64,000 bases of DNA from contig JAEUGY010000047.1 of the NCBI GenBank assembly GCA_016794625.1, positions 1 through 64,000 of the forward strand. The letters run 5' to 3'. How positions within the stretch are numbered: the first letter of the stretch is position 1; every line of letters starts with the position of its first letter. The position numbers and the translations under genes are program-made. Below, piece after piece: positions 50,437 to 59,191 of the stretch. Source of the stretch: Opitutaceae bacterium (GTDB lineage Bacteria; Verrucomicrobiota; Verrucomicrobiia; Opitutales; Opitutaceae). The notes beneath the pieces were generated by a model. That model saw only the letters and a program-made list of their open reading frames with translations. It was not told where the DNA came from and did not search any database.

Positions 50437-50889
50437 TCAGGCCGGTGTCTCGGCCTTGCGGGCGTCGCGGCCGAGCTGGCCCTTCAGGCGGTCGAGGATG
50501 CCGTTGATGAAGCGCTTTGCGTCGTTGTTGGAGAACTGTTTGGAAAGGTCGATGGCCTCGTTGATCGAGACGACCGGCGGGATGTCGTTGCGGTACTTCA
50601 TCTCGAAGATGGCGAGCCGCAGGATGGCGAGGTCGATCTTGGCGATGCGGTCGAACTCCCAGTTGTGGGCCAGGGACCGGATGTGTCCGTCGATCTCGGC
50701 CATGTGCTGGATCGATCCGTGGATCAGCTCCTCGCCGAAGGCGTAGTGCTCACGTGGATTCTCCTGGCTCTCGAAGAAGACACGCAGGTCCTCGGTCAGG
50801 TTCATCGGAGGATTGATGCTCCAGGCAAACAGGTACTGGAGGGCGGCGACGCGGCCGTCGCGGCGCTGGGCGAACTGAGCTTTGCTCAT
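50437..50889 (-). CDS. nusB: transcription antitermination factor NusB
   Basis: 150 residues, all-helical. It binds boxA RNA with NusE (S10) in rRNA antitermination. Landmarks are RRDGRVAALQYLFAW (about 9-23), IAKIDLAILRLAIFEMKYRN (about 82-101), PPVVSINEAIDLSKQFS (about 104-120) and AKRFINGILDRL. It follows ribH by 43 bp, a common gene order. Confidence 0.95.
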   Translation of the reverse strand: MSKAQFAQRRDGRVAALQYLFAWSINPPMNLTEDLRVFFESQENPREHYAFGEELIHGSIQHMAEIDGHIRSLAHNWEFDRIAKIDLAILRLAIFEMKYRNDIPPVVSINEAIDLSKQFSNNDAKRFINGILDRLKGQLGRDARKAETPA

Positions 50890-50932
50890 CGGAGAGAGGA
50901 AGGACGAAAGAACGTTGGGACGAGGAAAAGGA

Positions 50933-51406
50933 TCACCGGCGCAGGCGTCGGTGGAGGGCGGCCATTTCGAGGGCGGCTTCGGCGAACTCCACCCCGCGAT
51001 TGATCCGGCCGATGGTGCGTTCCTCGGCCTGGGCGCGGGTGTTGGCTACGATGACGCCGTTGATCACCGGGGCGCGGCGGGCGAGGGAAATCTGCTGCAG
51101 GGCAAAGGAGACGCTGTTGCCGACCATTTCGTGGTGGTTGGTATCGCCGCCAATCAACACCCCCAGCGCGAGCGCGCAGTCGAAACGTCCGCTGCGCAGC
51201 AGCGCATCGATGCCAAACGGCACCTCATGCGAGCCGGGCACCCGTTCGATCCGGATACGGGCGGGTTTGACGCCGGCGGCGACCAGGGTGGCCTGGGCCC
51301 GGTCGACGAGGGCGTCGACCAGGGCCGGATTGAACCGGGCGGCGACCACGGCGAAGGAGAGACGGGACGCGTCGAGCGGGCGGAGTTTGGGAGCGTCGAG
51401 GCTCAT
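50933..51406 (-). CDS. ribH: 6,7-dimethyl-8-ribityllumazine synthase
   Basis: 157 residues. It condenses the pyrimidinedione with dihydroxybutanone phosphate in the riboflavin pathway and forms icosahedral or pentameric shells. FAVVAARFNPALVDALVD is the substrate-binding start. VPGSHEVPFGIDAL is typical, and LGVLIGGDTNHHEMV carries the catalytic His. The usual Arg in the I-R-G-D-T motif is Gly here, a minor oddity. It is between ribBA and nusB. Confidence 0.9.
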   Translation of the reverse strand: MSLDAPKLRPLDASRLSFAVVAARFNPALVDALVDRAQATLVAAGVKPARIRIERVPGSHEVPFGIDALLRSGRFDCALALGVLIGGDTNHHEMVGNSVSFALQQISLARRAPVINGVIVANTRAQAEERTIGRINRGVEFAEAALEMAALHRRLRR

Positions 51407-51470
51407 GATCGGAAGACGATGAAGGAGGGACGGGCGGACGGACGATCGAGGCAGCCGGAAGGGGCGACGA

Positions 51471-52577
51471 TCAAAGCGGAACCTGCTCGACCAGCTCCAG
51501 GCCGTAGCCGTCGAGCCCGATGACTTTGCGGGGATTGTTGGTCATCAACCGGATCCGGCCGAGACCGAGGGCGGCGAGAATCTGGGCGCCGATGCCATAG
51601 TCGCGGAAGCTCATCGCCGGGGCGCCGTCGCCGGGATGGGATTGAAGGCGTCGCAGCATCAGGTCGCCGGCGTTGGCCGGTTCCATGTAGAGAATGACGC
51701 CACGTCCGGCCTTGGCGACGGCGGCCAGGGCGGTGTGGAGCGATCGATAGCTGTCCATGCCCTTGGCTCGGAAGACATCGCTCAGGAGGTTTTCGCTGTG
51801 GACGCGCACCAGGGTTGGTTCCGGTCCGGGAGAGCCCATGACGAGGGCGAGATGGTGGCGTCCGTCGAGCCGGCTGCGAAACACGTGCAGGGTGAAATCA
51901 CCAAACTCGGTGGCGAACGGCTGGGTGGACACGCACTCAATCAGTTGATCGCGGCGTACCCGGTGTTCGATCAGCTGGGCGATGGAGATCATTTTCAGGC
52001 CGAACCGGTGCTTGAACTCGATCAATTCCGGCAGGCGCTGGACGGTGCCGTCGTCGTTGACCAGTTCGCAGAGCACCCCGCTCGGATGCAGTCCCGCGAG
52101 GATGGCGAGGTCGACGGCGGCTTCCGTGTGGCCGGCGCGCTCCAGCACCCCGCCGGAACGGGCGCGCAAGGGGAACACGTGACCAGGCTGGACGAGTTGT
52201 TCCGGCCGGGACTCGGCTCCGGCGAGGATGCGGATGGTCTGGGTGCGATCGTACGCGCTGATGCCCGTGGAAATGCCTTCGGCGGCGTCCACACTGACCG
52301 TGAAGTCGGTCCGATGGGATTCGCGATTGCGGGCGACCATTGGACCCAGGCCGAGCCGCTTGAGCTGATGTTCCAGCATGGGTACGCACACGATGCCGCT
52401 GCAGTAGCGAATCATCATGTTGATCGTTTGCGGAGTCGCCTTGGCGGCCGCCATGATCAGATCGCCCTCATTTTCACGATCCTCGTCGTCCGTCACGATC
52501 ACCAACTTGCCTTCGTTGATGTCCTGCACGACGGCCTCGACGCTGTCGAACGGGGATGCGGAAAGAACTGAACTCAT
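51471..52577 (-). CDS. ribB: RibBA-like protein with degenerate GTP cyclohydrolase II domain
   Basis: 368 residues from the ATG at 52577. The N-terminal RibB domain (about 10-205) looks complete, with DDEDRENEGDLIMAA and RAGHTEAAVDLAILAGLHPS. It should make dihydroxybutanone phosphate from ribulose 5-phosphate. The C-terminal RibA-like domain keeps VRVHSE, but the three zinc Cys are missing: SENLLSDVF and GMDSY replace the usual C...C-x-C. The GTP-site pattern is also eroded. So GTP cyclohydrolase II activity is unlikely, and another RibA must exist elsewhere. It is the first gene of the rib-nusB-ftsY series. Confidence 0.9.
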   Translation of the reverse strand: MSSVLSASPFDSVEAVVQDINEGKLVIVTDDEDRENEGDLIMAAAKATPQTINMMIRYCSGIVCVPMLEHQLKRLGLGPMVARNRESHRTDFTVSVDAAEGISTGISAYDRTQTIRILAGAESRPEQLVQPGHVFPLRARSGGVLERAGHTEAAVDLAILAGLHPSGVLCELVNDDGTVQRLPELIEFKHRFGLKMISIAQLIEHRVRRDQLIECVSTQPFATEFGDFTLHVFRSRLDGRHHLALVMGSPGPEPTLVRVHSENLLSDVFRAKGMDSYRSLHTALAAVAKAGRGVILYMEPANAGDLMLRRLQSHPGDGAPAMSFRDYGIGAQILAALGLGRIRLMTNNPRKVIGLDGYGLELVEQVPL

Positions 52578-52979
52578 ACCATCACGCTCCCGCAGTTGGG
52601 AAACCGTGTCAACCCGCCGACTTTCACCGCGGCGCCCCCGAACCCGACGATGCGCCCTCCCGCGGTCACGTTCCCCCGATCCCCGCCCCACGGGAGCGGT
52701 GCGAACCCCTGCTTCTCGAATAAGGGACAGGCGGATAGGTCGGCGCCGAACAAGGGACAGGCGGATGCTGGGGGTCCCCGCTGGCAACCGCGATCGATCA
52801 GGGGTGACCCAATAAGGGACAGGCAAAATTAAGCGCCTCGAGTAGAGCTGGTTGCGTTAGAGTCGCCCCCCCGACCGGAAAGACGAAGGCCGCGATGACG
52901 GGCGGCCCTTGGAAATTGTCGGTCCCCCGCCCAACGCCGCAATTGCCACCACGCCGGCCGGGCATCAGATTGACGGTTC
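52578..52979. other. intergenic region with AAGGGACAGGC repeats
   Basis: About 402 bp between divergent ribBA and the transglutaminase-like gene. It holds three copies of the AAGGGACAGGC motif. No FMN riboswitch was found on either strand and no gene is seen. Confidence 0.55.
52720..52824 (+). repeat. three AAYAAGGGACAGGC direct repeats
   Basis: Copies begin at 52720, 52749 and 52811. The first two continue with GGAT and the third with AAAA. The same core occurs twice near 58980-59036. The motif resembles the CCTGTCCCTT-type REP sequences associated with RAYT transposases in many genomes. Confidence 0.75.
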
Positions 52980-53855
52980 ATGCGTTTCCGAATCAACCAC
53001 CGCACGCACTACCGCTATGCCGGCACGGCGTCGGAGTCGTTCATGGAAGCGCGCCTCACCCCGAGTGATGACGAGAACCAGAAACGCCTCAGTCGGCGTC
53101 TCACCACGGTACCGGGCTGTAACATCCACACCTACGCCGACTACTTCGGCAACATCGTGGAGACCTTCTCGATCGTGCAACGACACGAAGACTTGTTGCT
53201 CGAAAGCGTGAGCGAGGTCGAAACGACCCTGCGCGAGCTTCCCCGGGCCGCGTTCGACATCAGCATTTCCGAGGCCCGGCAAATTTTCCGTAGCGAACGG
53301 CTGCGCCTGTTCGAGTTCCTCATGCCGTCGTCGGCCATCTCGCTCTCGGCCGAGGTGAACGCCATCGCCAATCGCTTCTTCAAACCCGGCGCCACCCTCG
53401 GGCCCGCCCTGCTCAGCCTCAACTCCTGGATCAAGCAGACTTTCCGCTATCAACCGGGGGCCACGCGCATCGATACCACCGTGCCCGAGATCTTGAAGCT
53501 ACAAGCGGGTGTTTGTCAGGATTTTGCACAGCTGATGATCGCCGTGCTCCGTTCGGCGGAAATTCCTGCTCGATACGTGACCGGCTACATCGAAACAGAG
53601 ACCCAGCGGCGCGCGTCCGAGGAGCAGAAAGCGCCCCAACTCGTCGGCGCGAGTGAGAGCCACGCCTGGGTCGAGGTCCAGCTGCCGGGTGGGTTTTGGT
53701 GGCCGCTGGATCCGACCAATGACTGCGTGGCCGGCGAGCGCCACGTGAAGGTGGCGATCGGACGCGACTACCGCGACACCTCGCCGACGCGAGGTGTCTT
53801 CAAGGGCACGCACACGCAAAAACTGAGCGTGGCCGTGCTGATGCAACGGATTTGA
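52980..53855 (+). CDS. transglutaminase-like cysteine protease family protein
   Basis: 291 residues. The N-terminal domain (about 1-90) starts MRFRINHRTHYRYAG, as in bacterial transglutaminase-like proteins. The core has the triad Cys in AGVCQDFAQLM (about 178-188), His in SHAWVEV (about 223-229) and Asp in WWPLDPTND (about 238-246). No signal peptide is seen. Related genes often belong to alpha-E/circularly permuted ATP-grasp clusters, but none is here. The substrate is unknown. Confidence 0.85.
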   Translation: MRFRINHRTHYRYAGTASESFMEARLTPSDDENQKRLSRRLTTVPGCNIHTYADYFGNIVETFSIVQRHEDLLLESVSEVETTLRELPRAAFDISISEARQIFRSERLRLFEFLMPSSAISLSAEVNAIANRFFKPGATLGPALLSLNSWIKQTFRYQPGATRIDTTVPEILKLQAGVCQDFAQLMIAVLRSAEIPARYVTGYIETETQRRASEEQKAPQLVGASESHAWVEVQLPGGFWWPLDPTNDCVAGERHVKVAIGRDYRDTSPTRGVFKGTHTQKLSVAVLMQRI

Positions 53856-53876
53856 GGGGGCGCCCCCTCCTGCGCG

Positions 53877-54824
53877 TCAGCGGAGCCGGGCGAAGGTACT
53901 CTGCAGCAACTGGAGATCGCTGGCGCCCTTGGTACGTTCACGCGCCCGGGCGATCAGATCCGCCTCAAGCTGGTTCTTGGTCGGGCGCTTCTTGTCGAGA
54001 AACACACCGAACAGGCCGGGCCAGGGTTCGGAAGCGAGGCGGTAGGCGGCGACTTCATCCGTGGTGTCGTGGCGGGCGGCGTCCTCCGGGGTGCCGTCGT
54101 GTTTCTTCTCCTGAATGAGACCGAAGGTGCCGCCTTTGCGCGGAACGCTGCTGTCAAAGGCCCCGGGATAGAACTCGACGCACTCGGATAGGATTTCGAT
54201 GACCGAGAACCCGTCGTGCTGCGCGGCGCGCATGATCATCTCGGTCATGTGGTTGACCTGCGTGGCGTGGCTGCGCGCGATGAAGGTGGCGCCGCTGTCG
54301 ACCAGCTTGCGCATCGGATTGATCGGCTGGTCAAAGGCGCCGGTCGGGTCGGTCTTGGTCTTGAAGCCGATGGGCGAAGTGGGCGACGTCTGCTTCTTGG
54401 TCAGGCCGTAGACGAAGTTATCCATGATCACGTAGGTGAGCCGTGGATTCTTGCGGGCCACGTGGTCAAGATGGTTGCCCCCGATCGAAAAGCCATCGCC
54501 GTCGCCGCCGAAGACGAAGACGTGCAGATCGTCGCGACCCAGACTGACTCCGGCCGAGAACGGCAGGGAGCGGCCATGGATGTAGTGGCCGCCGTGGGTG
54601 TTGACAAAGTACGGAAAGCGCGAGGAGCAGCCGATGCCCGCCATGGTCACGATTTTCTCGTGCGGGTAATTGAGTTTTTCCAGGGCGCGGTAGTAGCAAT
54701 GCAGGACGGCGAAGTCGCCGCATCCGGGGCACCACGTCGGGTGGTCGGCCGTCAGGGCTTTTTTGGTCAGCGGTGCGCGATCCGTGGCGGGCAGGACGGG
54801 GGGAAGGATTTCGGGAGCGGACAT
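53877..54824 (-). CDS. korB: 2-oxoacid:ferredoxin oxidoreductase beta subunit
   Basis: 315 residues. It is the TPP-binding subunit of a KorAB-type 2-oxoglutarate or 2-oxoacid:ferredoxin oxidoreductase. DHPTWCPGCGDFAVL (about 27-41) holds Cys residues near the iron-sulfur cluster. GIGCSSRFPYF, then GHYIHGRSLP, and the TPP motif GDGDGFSIGGNH (about 106-117) are typical. The gene order alpha/gamma then beta and the 60-bp gap indicate one operon. The likely reaction is oxidative decarboxylation in, or next to, the TCA cycle. Confidence 0.9.
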   Translation of the reverse strand: MSAPEILPPVLPATDRAPLTKKALTADHPTWCPGCGDFAVLHCYYRALEKLNYPHEKIVTMAGIGCSSRFPYFVNTHGGHYIHGRSLPFSAGVSLGRDDLHVFVFGGDGDGFSIGGNHLDHVARKNPRLTYVIMDNFVYGLTKKQTSPTSPIGFKTKTDPTGAFDQPINPMRKLVDSGATFIARSHATQVNHMTEMIMRAAQHDGFSVIEILSECVEFYPGAFDSSVPRKGGTFGLIQEKKHDGTPEDAARHDTTDEVAAYRLASEPWPGLFGVFLDKKRPTKNQLEADLIARARERTKGASDLQLLQSTFARLR

Positions 54825-54884
54825 GGGGTGAAGGGAAAAGAAGGGTTTCGCAGGCGGGGGACGAGGGAGCGGAGCCGGGCGGGA

Positions 54885-56711
54885 TCAGACCGTGGTGGCC
54901 CGGTCCAGGCGTTTGGTGACGCCGGTGACGATTTCGCTGACCTTGAACGTCAGACCGTCGGTCTTCGTCAGGCTGCGGATCGCGGGATTGGCGTAGCGGG
55001 CGCGAAGCAGGGTGGCCAGCTGGCCGTATCCATAAAGCCCTTCATCGTTGATTTCGACGACGATGATGTCGCGGTAGCGTCGGAACAGTTCCTCCAGCCC
55101 CGGGGGCAGCGGATTGAGGTGGCGCAGATGGAGCTGGGCCGCCTTGACGCCGTCCTTGCGCAGCCGTGCGAGGGCCTCGCGGACCGGGCCGTAGGTTGAG
55201 CCCCAGCCGACGAGGAGGACGTCGCCCTCGGTATCGCCGAAGGCCTCCGCGGCCGGCAGCGTGGCGGCGAGGGTCTTGAATTTCTCGCGCCGTTTCGCCG
55301 TCATCTTCGTGTGCAGCTGGGGGCTGCCCGTGGGGTGGCCGAGCTCGTCGTGCTCCAGCCCGGTCACGGTCGGATAGACCCCCGAGCCCACCCGCGATCC
55401 CGGCGGGGCGTGGTGGGTGATGCGGTCCAGTGGATACGGCTTGAAGTCGGCGGGCCGGGCGGAGAGGTCGGGTTTGGGGTCGACCATCAGGGCCGGCAGG
55501 TCGGGTTCGTCGAACGCCTCGATGCGGGAGGACAGCGCCTGGTCGGTGAGGATGATGACCGGCGTGCTGTAGGCGCGGGCGATGCGGGCGGCTTCGATGG
55601 CGATGTAGAAGCAGTCCTCGACGTCGCGCGGGGCGAGCACCACCCGGGGAGCGTCGCCGTGGCTGCCATACAGGGCCTGCAGCAGATCGCTTTGCTCCAC
55701 ATTTGTCGGCATGCCGGTGCTGGGTCCGCCGCGCTGCACATTGATCACGATCAGGGGCATTTCTGCCATGACGGCCCAGCCCAGGGCTTCCATCTTCAGC
55801 GAAAGACCGGGGCCCGAGCTGCCCGTGATGGCGAGGTGGCCCGAGTAGGAAAAGCCGAGCGCGTAGGAAACCGCACCCAGCTCATCCTCGGCCTGCACGA
55901 AGAGTCCGCCGTACTTGGGGAGTTCGGCGCGCAGCATTTCCATGATGCTGGACCACGGGGTGATGGGGTACCCGGAGCCGTAGCGTACGCCAGCGGCGAT
56001 CAGGCCGTAGGTCATGGCCGAATTGCCATCGAGCGTGACCTGCGGACGGCCGCTGATCCGGGTCGGTGGGTTGAACCGGTAGAAGCAGTCGCGCACGTTG
56101 TCGGCCGGCCAGGCGTAGCCCGCGTCGAAGGCGAGCATGGCGTTGCGGACGATGTCCTCCGTCTTGCCGCCGAAGCGCTCTTTGACAAGGGAGCTGAGTT
56201 TGACGACGTCGAGATTGAAGACCCGGGCGATCAATCCGAGCACGTAGAGGTTCTTGCCCTTGTCCTTGGACGAGCCGCCGACCGCCTCGACCGTGCCGGA
56301 GGTGATCGGGGCGGCGATGGCAGTGAAGCGTTTGTCGTCGGGGTTCGGTTTGACGTGATCCGCATCGTACAGGAGCACGCCGCCCGGCCGCAGCGAGGAA
56401 AGATGGCTCTCGTAGCTGTGCTGGTAAAAGGCGACGAGGAAGTCGGCTTGATCGCCGGAGGAGAGGATGTCACCGGTGCCCATGCGCACCTGGAAGATCG
56501 ACGGACCGCCCGAGATCGTGGACGGAATCGTCATGTACGTCATGACGTCCTGATCGCTGCGACCGGCCAGACGGGCGAGGAAACCGCCGATCGTTTGGAT
56601 GCCGTCTTGCGAGTTTCCGGCGAGCCGGATGACGACGTCGTTGAGAGCGCGGGCTTCAGCGGATGGCAATGCGGAGCCACCGTTGTTTTCAGCGGGATTG
56701 GGGCTAACCAT
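54885..56711 (-). CDS. korA: 2-oxoacid:ferredoxin oxidoreductase fused gamma-alpha subunit
   Basis: 608 residues. The gamma domain (about 25-205) has RLAGNSQDGIQTIGGFLA. The alpha pyrimidine-binding domain (about 225-460) has GNSAMTYGLIAAGVRYG, YPITPWSSIMEML and QAEDELGAVSYALGFSYSG, then SSGPGLSLKMEALGWAV. The C-terminal domain has LLVGWGSTYGPVREAL. This fused form is common. With KorB it converts a 2-oxoacid, probably 2-oxoglutarate, to the acyl-CoA while reducing ferredoxin. Confidence 0.9.
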   Translation of the reverse strand: MVSPNPAENNGGSALPSAEARALNDVVIRLAGNSQDGIQTIGGFLARLAGRSDQDVMTYMTIPSTISGGPSIFQVRMGTGDILSSGDQADFLVAFYQHSYESHLSSLRPGGVLLYDADHVKPNPDDKRFTAIAAPITSGTVEAVGGSSKDKGKNLYVLGLIARVFNLDVVKLSSLVKERFGGKTEDIVRNAMLAFDAGYAWPADNVRDCFYRFNPPTRISGRPQVTLDGNSAMTYGLIAAGVRYGSGYPITPWSSIMEMLRAELPKYGGLFVQAEDELGAVSYALGFSYSGHLAITGSSGPGLSLKMEALGWAVMAEMPLIVINVQRGGPSTGMPTNVEQSDLLQALYGSHGDAPRVVLAPRDVEDCFYIAIEAARIARAYSTPVIILTDQALSSRIEAFDEPDLPALMVDPKPDLSARPADFKPYPLDRITHHAPPGSRVGSGVYPTVTGLEHDELGHPTGSPQLHTKMTAKRREKFKTLAATLPAAEAFGDTEGDVLLVGWGSTYGPVREALARLRKDGVKAAQLHLRHLNPLPPGLEELFRRYRDIIVVEINDEGLYGYGQLATLLRARYANPAIRSLTKTDGLTFKVSEIVTGVTKRLDRATTV

Positions 56712-56888
56712 ATTGGGGGAGGTAGAAGGAAGAGACTGAGTTGGTGGGTGACCAAGTCAAAATCAATGAGGGATCCTAATCACACGGAGAAGGATGCGTG
56801 ACCCCGCGCCGGTGCAGCATTAGGCGCCGTACCGATGTCTTCGCGGAGGAAACCAGACCTGCTGACGTGGGAGCCGGGTCGAACAGGC

Positions 56889-57335
56889 TCAGCCCTTGAA
56901 GTCGATCACGTGCGACTCGAGCGTCGCGCCTTCACCGTCGAGCAGGGTGAGGTAAACCTTGAAGACCAAAGGAGGCCGAACCTGTTTGTTGGCCTGAAGG
57001 GTTAGGCCGTCGCCCGTCGGATTCAGCACCGCTCTGACTTCACCGGTTTTGAGGGGCGGATTCCACCGGGCGGTGGCGCGACTGGCGGGGCTGGCGACCG
57101 GTTTCTTGTCCGCGCCGTAGAATCCGAGGCGGAACGTGCCACCGTTCAAGGAAAGGCTCATCCAGCCCTCGCCCCGAGGGACGACCACCCCGGGCAGAGC
57201 GGGTTCGGCCTCGGGCTCTTTACCGGTGGTGACGCGAGCTCGCGCCGGCGGGGTCGGCTGGGCCAGCATGGGAACAACCATGCCCAAGGATGCGGCCATC
57301 AGCAGTGTCTTCAACACGGGGGCGCTGAGCGTCAT
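56889..57335 (-). CDS. hypothetical secreted protein
   Basis: 148 residues with a signal peptide (PVLKTLLMAASLGMVVPMLA). A Pro-rich linker follows, then a beta-rich domain (about 55-148, SLSLNGGTFRLGFYGADKK). No family is recognised. It stands between korA and rarA. Confidence 0.65.
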   Translation of the reverse strand: MTLSAPVLKTLLMAASLGMVVPMLAQPTPPARARVTTGKEPEAEPALPGVVVPRGEGWMSLSLNGGTFRLGFYGADKKPVASPASRATARWNPPLKTGEVRAVLNPTGDGLTLQANKQVRPPLVFKVYLTLLDGEGATLESHVIDFKG

Positions 57336-57453
57336 AGGTGGAATCTATCGACATGGCTCGTCAGCACAAGTGCCCGAGCGTGAAGAACCCGTGAACTTGG
57401 TGACGCACCGGACACCGCTGAACCGGTCTGAAGTGACCGCGAATCCCCGAGGT

Positions 57454-58827
57454 TCAGGCGATCGGATCCGGCCCGGCGCGGAGGCTGGCCTTGAGCGCCC
57501 GCCACCGCGCCAACCGCTCGGCGATTTTCGCCTCCCAGCCGACGTTTTTTGGCGTGTAGAGGGTGAGAGGCTGTTCCAGATAGTCCTGTCCTGAAACGGC
57601 TTCCGGATAATCGTGCGAGTACCGATAGCCTTTGCCGTGGCCGGCTTGCCGGCTGGCCTGACCGCTCTTGTCGCGCAGGGGCAACGGCACGGGTTGCACC
57701 GGCTTTTCCTTCAGCGCCTGATCGGCGGCCGCGAGGCCGAGGGTGGCGCTGTTGCTCTTCGGCGCGCAGGCGATGTAGAGCGTGGCGTGGGCGAGGGTGA
57801 GTTCGGCTTCGGGCAGCCCGATGAAGTCGCAGGCGTGGTGGGCGGCCACGGTCAGGGGCAGGGCTTGGGGGTCGGCCAGACCGACGTCCTCGCTCGCGAG
57901 AATCACCAGGCGACGGGCGATGAAGCGAGGGTCCTCGCCCCCGGCGAGCATCTTGGCGAGCCAATAGAGGGCGGCGTCGGGGTCGCCCCCACGGCAGCTT
58001 TTGATGAAGGCTGAAATGGTGTCGTAATGTTCGTCCTCATTGGCGTCGTAGCGGATGCGCCGTTCCCGGGCGAAGACCTCGATGTCGCCGGCGCCGAGTG
58101 TGGCGTGTTCGGGCAGACCGAGCACGATCACTTCGAGCGCATTGAGTGCGCGCCGCAGATCCCCGTCGCAAAGCACGGCGAGGTCCTGGAGCAACGCATC
58201 GTCCGCCTGGACGGATCTCGTGCCGAGTCCCCGATCCCGGTCGAGCAGGGCGCGACGCAAGACGCCGGCCACGGCGGTGGCCGAGAGCGGTTCCAGCCGG
58301 AAGAGATGACTGCGCGAAAGCAGAGGCGGATTGACGTAGAAGCCCGGGTTGTGGGTGGTGGCCCCGATCAGGCGGACCACACCCTCCTCGACGTCAGGCA
58401 GCAGCAGGTCCTGCTGCGACTTGTTGAACCGGTGCAACTCGTCGATGAACAGCAAGGTGCGCGCTTCCGGACGCCGACGAGCCGCGGCGAGGATCTCGCG
58501 CAGCTCGGCCACGTTGGACATGACGGCATTGACCCGGACAAAGCGACTGCCGGTTTCGCGTGCGATCGCTTCGGCGAAGCTGGTTTTGCCACAGCCCGGC
58601 GGACCGTAGAACAACAGCGAACCAAAGCGATTGGAGGCGACCAATCGCGGCAATAAGGAGCCGGCCTGGGTCAAGTGTTCCTGGCCGACGATTTCCGCCA
58701 GGGAACGCGGTCGCATCCGGGCGGCGAGCGGCTGGTGGGAACCTGCTGCGGCCGGAGGACGGCCCTCCGGAGCGACCGGCGCGGGCTCGTCGGTCCCAAA
58801 CAGATCGGATTGGTCGTGGTCGGACAT
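57454..58827 (-). CDS. rarA: replication-associated recombination protein RarA/MgsA
   Basis: 457 residues, an AAA+ ATPase acting at stalled replication forks. MRPRSLAEIVGQEHLTQAGS (about 38-57), FYGPPGCGKTSFAEAIA (Walker A, about 73-89), TLLFIDELHRFNKSQQD (Walker B) and LIGATTHNPGFYVNPPLLSR are hallmarks. The C-terminal MgsA domain has HYDTISAFIKSCRG and GYRYSHDYPE. The N-terminal 30 residues are acidic and Pro-rich and contain QSDLFG, like a clamp-binding motif. Confidence 0.95.
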   Translation of the reverse strand: MSDHDQSDLFGTDEPAPVAPEGRPPAAAGSHQPLAARMRPRSLAEIVGQEHLTQAGSLLPRLVASNRFGSLLFYGPPGCGKTSFAEAIARETGSRFVRVNAVMSNVAELREILAAARRRPEARTLLFIDELHRFNKSQQDLLLPDVEEGVVRLIGATTHNPGFYVNPPLLSRSHLFRLEPLSATAVAGVLRRALLDRDRGLGTRSVQADDALLQDLAVLCDGDLRRALNALEVIVLGLPEHATLGAGDIEVFARERRIRYDANEDEHYDTISAFIKSCRGGDPDAALYWLAKMLAGGEDPRFIARRLVILASEDVGLADPQALPLTVAAHHACDFIGLPEAELTLAHATLYIACAPKSNSATLGLAAADQALKEKPVQPVPLPLRDKSGQASRQAGHGKGYRYSHDYPEAVSGQDYLEQPLTLYTPKNVGWEAKIAERLARWRALKASLRAGPDPIA

Positions 58828-59191
58828 GGAGGACGCGGCGGGACTTCCAAGGCCGCAAAATCCCCGTCGAGACGCAAAGCCAAAGGGCCTTGTTCCTCAC
58901 GATCGCGGACGGACCGTCGATGACTTAATCACCGCACGCAGCAGGAGACGGCGAAATGCAACCTCCTGCGGTTGCAAGAAAGGGACAGGCTGATTTGTCG
59001 CAATCTTTCTAGGTTGCGCAATAAGGGACAGGCCGATTCTGGCTCGAGGCTCGGATGGGTGAACATCGAAGGCCGAACGTTCCCGTGCGATGAGGTCGCG
59101 GCGAGCGAAGGGGGCGGCCGCCATGAAGATTTATTGCCATATAAATGCATTTAACTTGGCATTTGAGCCACGCTCAGGCTGAACGACGGAC
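58828..59191. other. intergenic region with AAGGGACAGGC repeats
   Basis: About 364 bp between rarA and comEC. It contains two copies of the AAGGGACAGGC motif at about 58980 and 59023. There is an AT-rich stretch at 59130-59160 that may hold the comEC promoter. No gene is seen. Confidence 0.5.
58980..59036 (+). repeat. two AAGGGACAGGC direct repeats
   Basis: AAGGGACAGGC at 58980-58990 (followed by TGAT) and AATAAGGGACAGGC at 59020-59033 (followed by CGAT), 40 bp apart. They match the core of the repeats at 52720-52824. Confidence 0.7.

Noticed and set aside
52578-52979. FMN riboswitch upstream of ribBA
   Set aside because: No AGGGCGGGG- or GCCGACGGU-like core segments could be found on either strand.
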